A stretch of 15,700 nt of DNA from Microcoleaceae cyanobacterium UBA9251 (GTDB lineage Bacteria > Cyanobacteriota > Cyanobacteriia > Cyanobacteriales > Microcoleaceae): the NCBI GenBank assembly GCA_003542015.1, contig DPLL01000202.1:2697-18396 (forward strand). The letters run 5' to 3'. Position numbers and translations under genes: made by a program. The first letter of the stretch is position 1. Each line of letters opens with the position of its first letter. Under the pieces are notes generated by a model, which was given only the letters and a program-made list of their open reading frames with translations, had not been told where the DNA came from and did not search any database. Positions 13,401 to 15,700 of this stretch are shown here, one piece after another.

Positions 13401-15637
13401 ATGTGAGGAATATCCTGGGGAATGACTTGTTTGATAACTTCATCCAACCTCGCTTAGATCAATGTTTGACTGGAGAGACAATTCAGTATGAAAAATGGTT
13501 TGATTTTCCCAATTTAGTACCTCAATTTTTCAGCGTTACCTATACGCCTTTGCGCGATGCAGGGGAAAACATTTCAGGCGTTATCGTTAGTCTCCGCGAT
13601 CTGACTCGACTCAAACAAGCAGAACAAATGCTTGAACTTCAGGCCGCGATCGCGCGCAACATGGCAGAAGGGATTTGCTTAGTCAGAGCCGATAATGGCA
13701 TCATTATCCACGCGAATCCTAAATTTGAACAGATGTTTGGCTATGACTGTGGCGAACTCAATAATCAGCACGTTTCGATTCTCAACTATGCCACGGATTC
13801 GGTAAGTGCTCAAGAGGTAACTCAAGCCATTGTGTCTGCCGTTTTCCAAAGTGGTGAAGCCACATATCAAGTCCATAATGTCAAGAAAGATGGAACTCGA
13901 TTTTGGTGTAGTGCAACGACTTCTGTCTTCAAGCATCCTGACTACGGCGATATTCTGCTGGCAATTCACCAAGATATCACCGCTCGCAAACAGGCGGAAG
14001 AAACCTTACAACAGAAATCCAGACAGGAAAATTTGCTCTGGGGCATTAGTCAAGCGATTCGCCAATCTTTAGATATCAATGCCATTCTCGATACTGCTGT
14101 TACTCAAGTCAGGGAGACATTACAAACCGATCGCGCTGCGGTTTACCGTTTTAATCCTGATTGGAGTGGTGATTTTGTGGTGGAGTCCGTTGGAGAGAAT
14201 TGGGTAAAATTGGTAGGACCAGATATTGAAAAAGTTTGGGAAGATACCTATTTACAAGAGACTCAAGGAGGTCGTTTCCGAAATAACGAAAACTTTATTG
14301 TTAATGATATTTATCAGGCTGGACTTCAAAGTTGTCATATCGAATTATTAGAACAATTTCAAGCCAAAAGTTATGCAATTTTACCGATTTTTTCGGGAGA
14401 AACTCTTTGGGGATTATTAGCCATTTACCAAAATGCAAAACCTCGCGACTGGCAATCATGGGAAGTAGAATTACTCGAACAGATTGCCAGCCAATTGTCG
14501 ATCGCGATTCAGCAATCGGAACTCTACGAACAACTTCAACTCGAATTGCAAGAACGCAAGCAAGCCGAAGCCACAATCCGAGAAGCTGAAAGACGTTGGC
14601 GCTCGCTCTTGGATAACGTGCAGTTAATTGTTGTCGGACTCGATCTATCGGGAAATGTCAATTACGTTAATCCTTTCTTCTTAAAACTGACAGGATATAC
14701 GAAATCAGAAGTTTTCGGAAAAAATTGGTTTACCAATTTCTTACCTGGAGCTAATCAAGAATCTATTCAAACCCTTTTATCGGAAGTTTTGCCCCAACAG
14801 GTTCATCCCTATTATCGAAATCAGATATTGACGAAATCCGGTGAAGAAAAATTTATTGCTTGGAATAATACCATGCTGCAAGATTCACAGGGAAATATTA
14901 TTGGCACTATCAGTATTGGGGAAGATATCACCGAACGACAAAAGATCGAACAAATTAAGGATGAATTTATTGGTGTTGTTAGCCATGAACTTCGCACCCC
15001 TTTAACAGCTATTTCCATGTCACTGGGACTGATAAAAACTGGGATTTACGATAAAAAACCAGAAAAAGCCCGACGCATGATTGAAATTGCCCTACTCGAT
15101 ACGAATCGTTTGGCGAACCTGGTTAATGATATGTTAGATTTGGAGCGCCTAGAGTCCGGGCGGGCAGTTTTGGAGAAAACTGTTTGCAAAGCCGCGGATT
15201 TGATCGAGCAAGCCATTCAGGGGATACACGCGATCGCGACTCTTGAGCAGATCACCCTCACTTTTACCCCCACCGATGCCGAAGTCTGGGCCGCACGAGA
15301 TACTATTATCCAAACCTTGACAAATTTGTTAAGTAATGCTATCAAATTCTCCCCTCCCCACTCCACAATCGACGTTAGCACGGAAATCCAGACAGACTTT
15401 GTGTTATTCCAAGTGCGCGATCGGGGACGGGGGATACCAGCCGATAAGCTAGAACTGATTTTTGCGCGATTTCAGCAAGTCGATCCCTCCGATTCCCGTG
15501 AAAAAGGAGGCACTGGGTTAGGTTTGTCAATTTGTCAGAGTATTATTGAGCGACATGGCGGAAAAATCTGGGTTGAAAGTAGCTTAGGTGAAGGGAGCAC
15601 GTTTTTCTTTACTCTACCTTTACCTAGCATTGATTAA
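10493..15637 (+). CDS. Large hybrid cyanobacteriochrome histidine kinase (REC-GAF-PAS6-GAF-PAS-HisKA-HATPase)
   Basis: 1714 aa, no membrane segments seen. A charged helix (1-28) precedes REC (about 62-185; Asp67-Asp68, Asp114, Thr144, Lys166). GAF1 (about 203-358) has Cys268 in YDPCIG and Cys296-His297 in SPCHIEF, exactly 28 apart as in DXCF cyanobacteriochromes, plus AHH (326-328). PAS domains lie at about 381-498, 541-658, 668-786, 803-920, 926-1042 and 1048-1168, most ending in DITERKQAE-like joins, with a coiled coil at 501-540. GAF2 (about 1183-1343) has Trp1249, Asp1251, Arg1261, Cys1281-His1282 and Tyr1312, the spacing of red/green cyanobacteriochromes. A seventh PAS (about 1366-1482) leads to HisKA with His1498 in SHELRTPL and an ATPase with NLLSNAIKFS, DRGRGIP and GGTGLGLSI. 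It should be a cytosolic, light-responsive sensor kinase. There is no C-terminal receiver, so its target is another protein, plausibly the RcaC-like regulator upstream. Confidence 0.9.
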   Translation: MADRDKTKDQLIAELELLRAEVTTLKQMGPTHFAPTTAPVENWPIAPFVSLADNVEVTGKYTILLIDDSEVDRVTYRRFLMEDRDRTYQIIEFDNGEDALEWSQQNLPDIFLIDYFLPDMDGLELLQQLQQQTGRNSLPVIMFTGQGNLQIAVDLLKSGAQDYLEKSQITPQILHRSISYILRANQLIREREWQQQQQQILAKTALAIRQSLKLDDILNSTVREVRNILQCDRVIVFKFFPDWGGTVLVESVVDESKAILPRQIYDPCIGKEYVEPFKKGLVTAKSDIYNSDISPCHIEFLESLQVRANLVVPITKGDELWGLLVAHHCTAPRQWQSSEIELLRQVVIQAGIAIQQADLLEQLQRELREREQAQMALQENEQKLQLFIKYAPASIVMFDQQMCYIAASQRWVDDFHLNSIDAIIGRSHYEVFPNISEEWKHFHQRGLAGFIEKCDEDFFVNSDGSWQWLHWEIHPWYRANEDIGGIILFTEDITERKQAQITLQQLNSELEQRVRERTAELTEVNDNLLVTLLEKEHAYQLVNEQAQLLDLAHDSIITWDLNSVITFWNQGAESMYGWTKAEAWGQHAHTFLKTQFPQPLEEIKAQLLEKNYWEGELIHYTWDNYPITVSSRWVVQKDDAGRVIKILQINNDITERKQAESALQEYIHQVEDLYNNAPCGYHSLDAEGIIVRMNDTELKWLGYTRDEVLNKKKFIDLIAPESQQVFYHNFPNFKKQEKINNLEFQMLNKDGSTRWVNLNATAVKDEDGNFMRSRSSVFDISDRKRLEREQKQAELALQESEEQRRLALDLTHIGFWNLELSTGKLIWNDNHFTLLGLVPGSLEPNYQIWGERLHPEDRDWVERKFVDCIELHLDYEAEYRVVHPDGSVHWLMGRATGIYDELGQPTRSLGVLLDISQRKRIEEALRKYERVISNTTDAIALLNRDYIYQIANQAYLTWCNKSEDEVIGNYVRNILGNDLFDNFIQPRLDQCLTGETIQYEKWFDFPNLVPQFFSVTYTPLRDAGENISGVIVSLRDLTRLKQAEQMLELQAAIARNMAEGICLVRADNGIIIHANPKFEQMFGYDCGELNNQHVSILNYATDSVSAQEVTQAIVSAVFQSGEATYQVHNVKKDGTRFWCSATTSVFKHPDYGDILLAIHQDITARKQAEETLQQKSRQENLLWGISQAIRQSLDINAILDTAVTQVRETLQTDRAAVYRFNPDWSGDFVVESVGENWVKLVGPDIEKVWEDTYLQETQGGRFRNNENFIVNDIYQAGLQSCHIELLEQFQAKSYAILPIFSGETLWGLLAIYQNAKPRDWQSWEVELLEQIASQLSIAIQQSELYEQLQLELQERKQAEATIREAERRWRSLLDNVQLIVVGLDLSGNVNYVNPFFLKLTGYTKSEVFGKNWFTNFLPGANQESIQTLLSEVLPQQVHPYYRNQILTKSGEEKFIAWNNTMLQDSQGNIIGTISIGEDITERQKIEQIKDEFIGVVSHELRTPLTAISMSLGLIKTGIYDKKPEKARRMIEIALLDTNRLANLVNDMLDLERLESGRAVLEKTVCKAADLIEQAIQGIHAIATLEQITLTFTPTDAEVWAARDTIIQTLTNLLSNAIKFSPPHSTIDVSTEIQTDFVLFQVRDRGRGIPADKLELIFARFQQVDPSDSREKGGTGLGLSICQSIIERHGGKIWVESSLGEGSTFFFTLPLPSID

Positions 15638-15700
15638 GGCTCAGACGGTGTTGCAAAGCTCTGAGATTCTTCGTTTCACTCAGAATGACATAATTACGTC
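15638..15700. other. Non-coding tail with a small palindromic repeat
   Basis: TCTGAG (15660-15665) and CTCAGA (15679-15684) can pair around TTCGTTTCA-type sequence, and ATTCT/AGAAT offer a competing pairing. The wording TTCACTCAGAATGACA is of a kind commonly dispersed in bacterial intergenic DNA. It may form part of the end of the kinase transcript. No gene starts before the window ends. Confidence 0.4.

Overview
The window reads as chromosomal DNA of a filamentous cyanobacterium, probably of the Oscillatoriales type (Microcoleus/Oscillatoria-like; the genus is a guess). The signs are frequent GCGATCGC (HIP1) octamers inside and between genes, many 7-bp tandem repeats between genes, plastid/cyanobacterial-type pyruvate dehydrogenase E1-beta and SecD/SecF proteins, and above all phytochrome and cyanobacteriochrome photoreceptors.

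Left part (1-5269) is mostly housekeeping. A minus-strand Uma2-family (DUF820) nuclease-like gene (106-669) is followed on the plus strand by pdhB (859-1842), secD (2137-3528), secF (3690-4658) and a small two-helix membrane protein of unknown function (4889-5269). The gaps around secD and secF are unusual. They consist largely of head-to-tail heptanucleotides of several different sequences, arranged partly as inverted arms, running to within a few bases of the secD and secF start codons. A near-perfect 21-bp-arm hairpin and a second copy of its core lie downstream of secF. The 5270-5633 gap separates this part from the signalling block.

Right part (5634-15637) is a photosensory signal-transduction block with all genes on the plus strand. 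Its order is: (i) a 631-aa RcaC-like regulator, REC-wHTH-HPt-REC-REC; (ii) 4 nt later, a 767-aa phytochrome histidine kinase whose chromophore cysteine is in the N-terminal position (Cys17), with Ile at the usual cyanobacterial GAF cysteine site, as in CphB/bacteriophytochromes that bind biliverdin; (iii) overlapping it by 11 nt, a 150-aa Rcp-type single-domain response regulator (RcpB-like); (iv) after a 213-nt gap carrying a G/C-rich imperfect-palindrome repeat with a nested tandem duplication, a 1714-aa kinase with REC-GAF-6xPAS-GAF-PAS-HisKA-HATPase. Both GAF domains of this kinase look like cyanobacteriochrome photosensors. The first has the two-cysteine spacing of DXCF types (as DPCI), and the second has the Trp/Asp/Arg/Cys-His/Tyr set of red/green types.

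Taken together, one locus could sense several colour bands: red/far-red through the biliverdin phytochrome, red/green through GAF2, and a DXCF-type shorter-wavelength pair through GAF1. It also carries a DNA-binding, HPt-containing output protein of the kind that controls chromatic acclimation. Domain calls and residue positions come from reading the sequence. Spectral assignments and signalling connections are inference.
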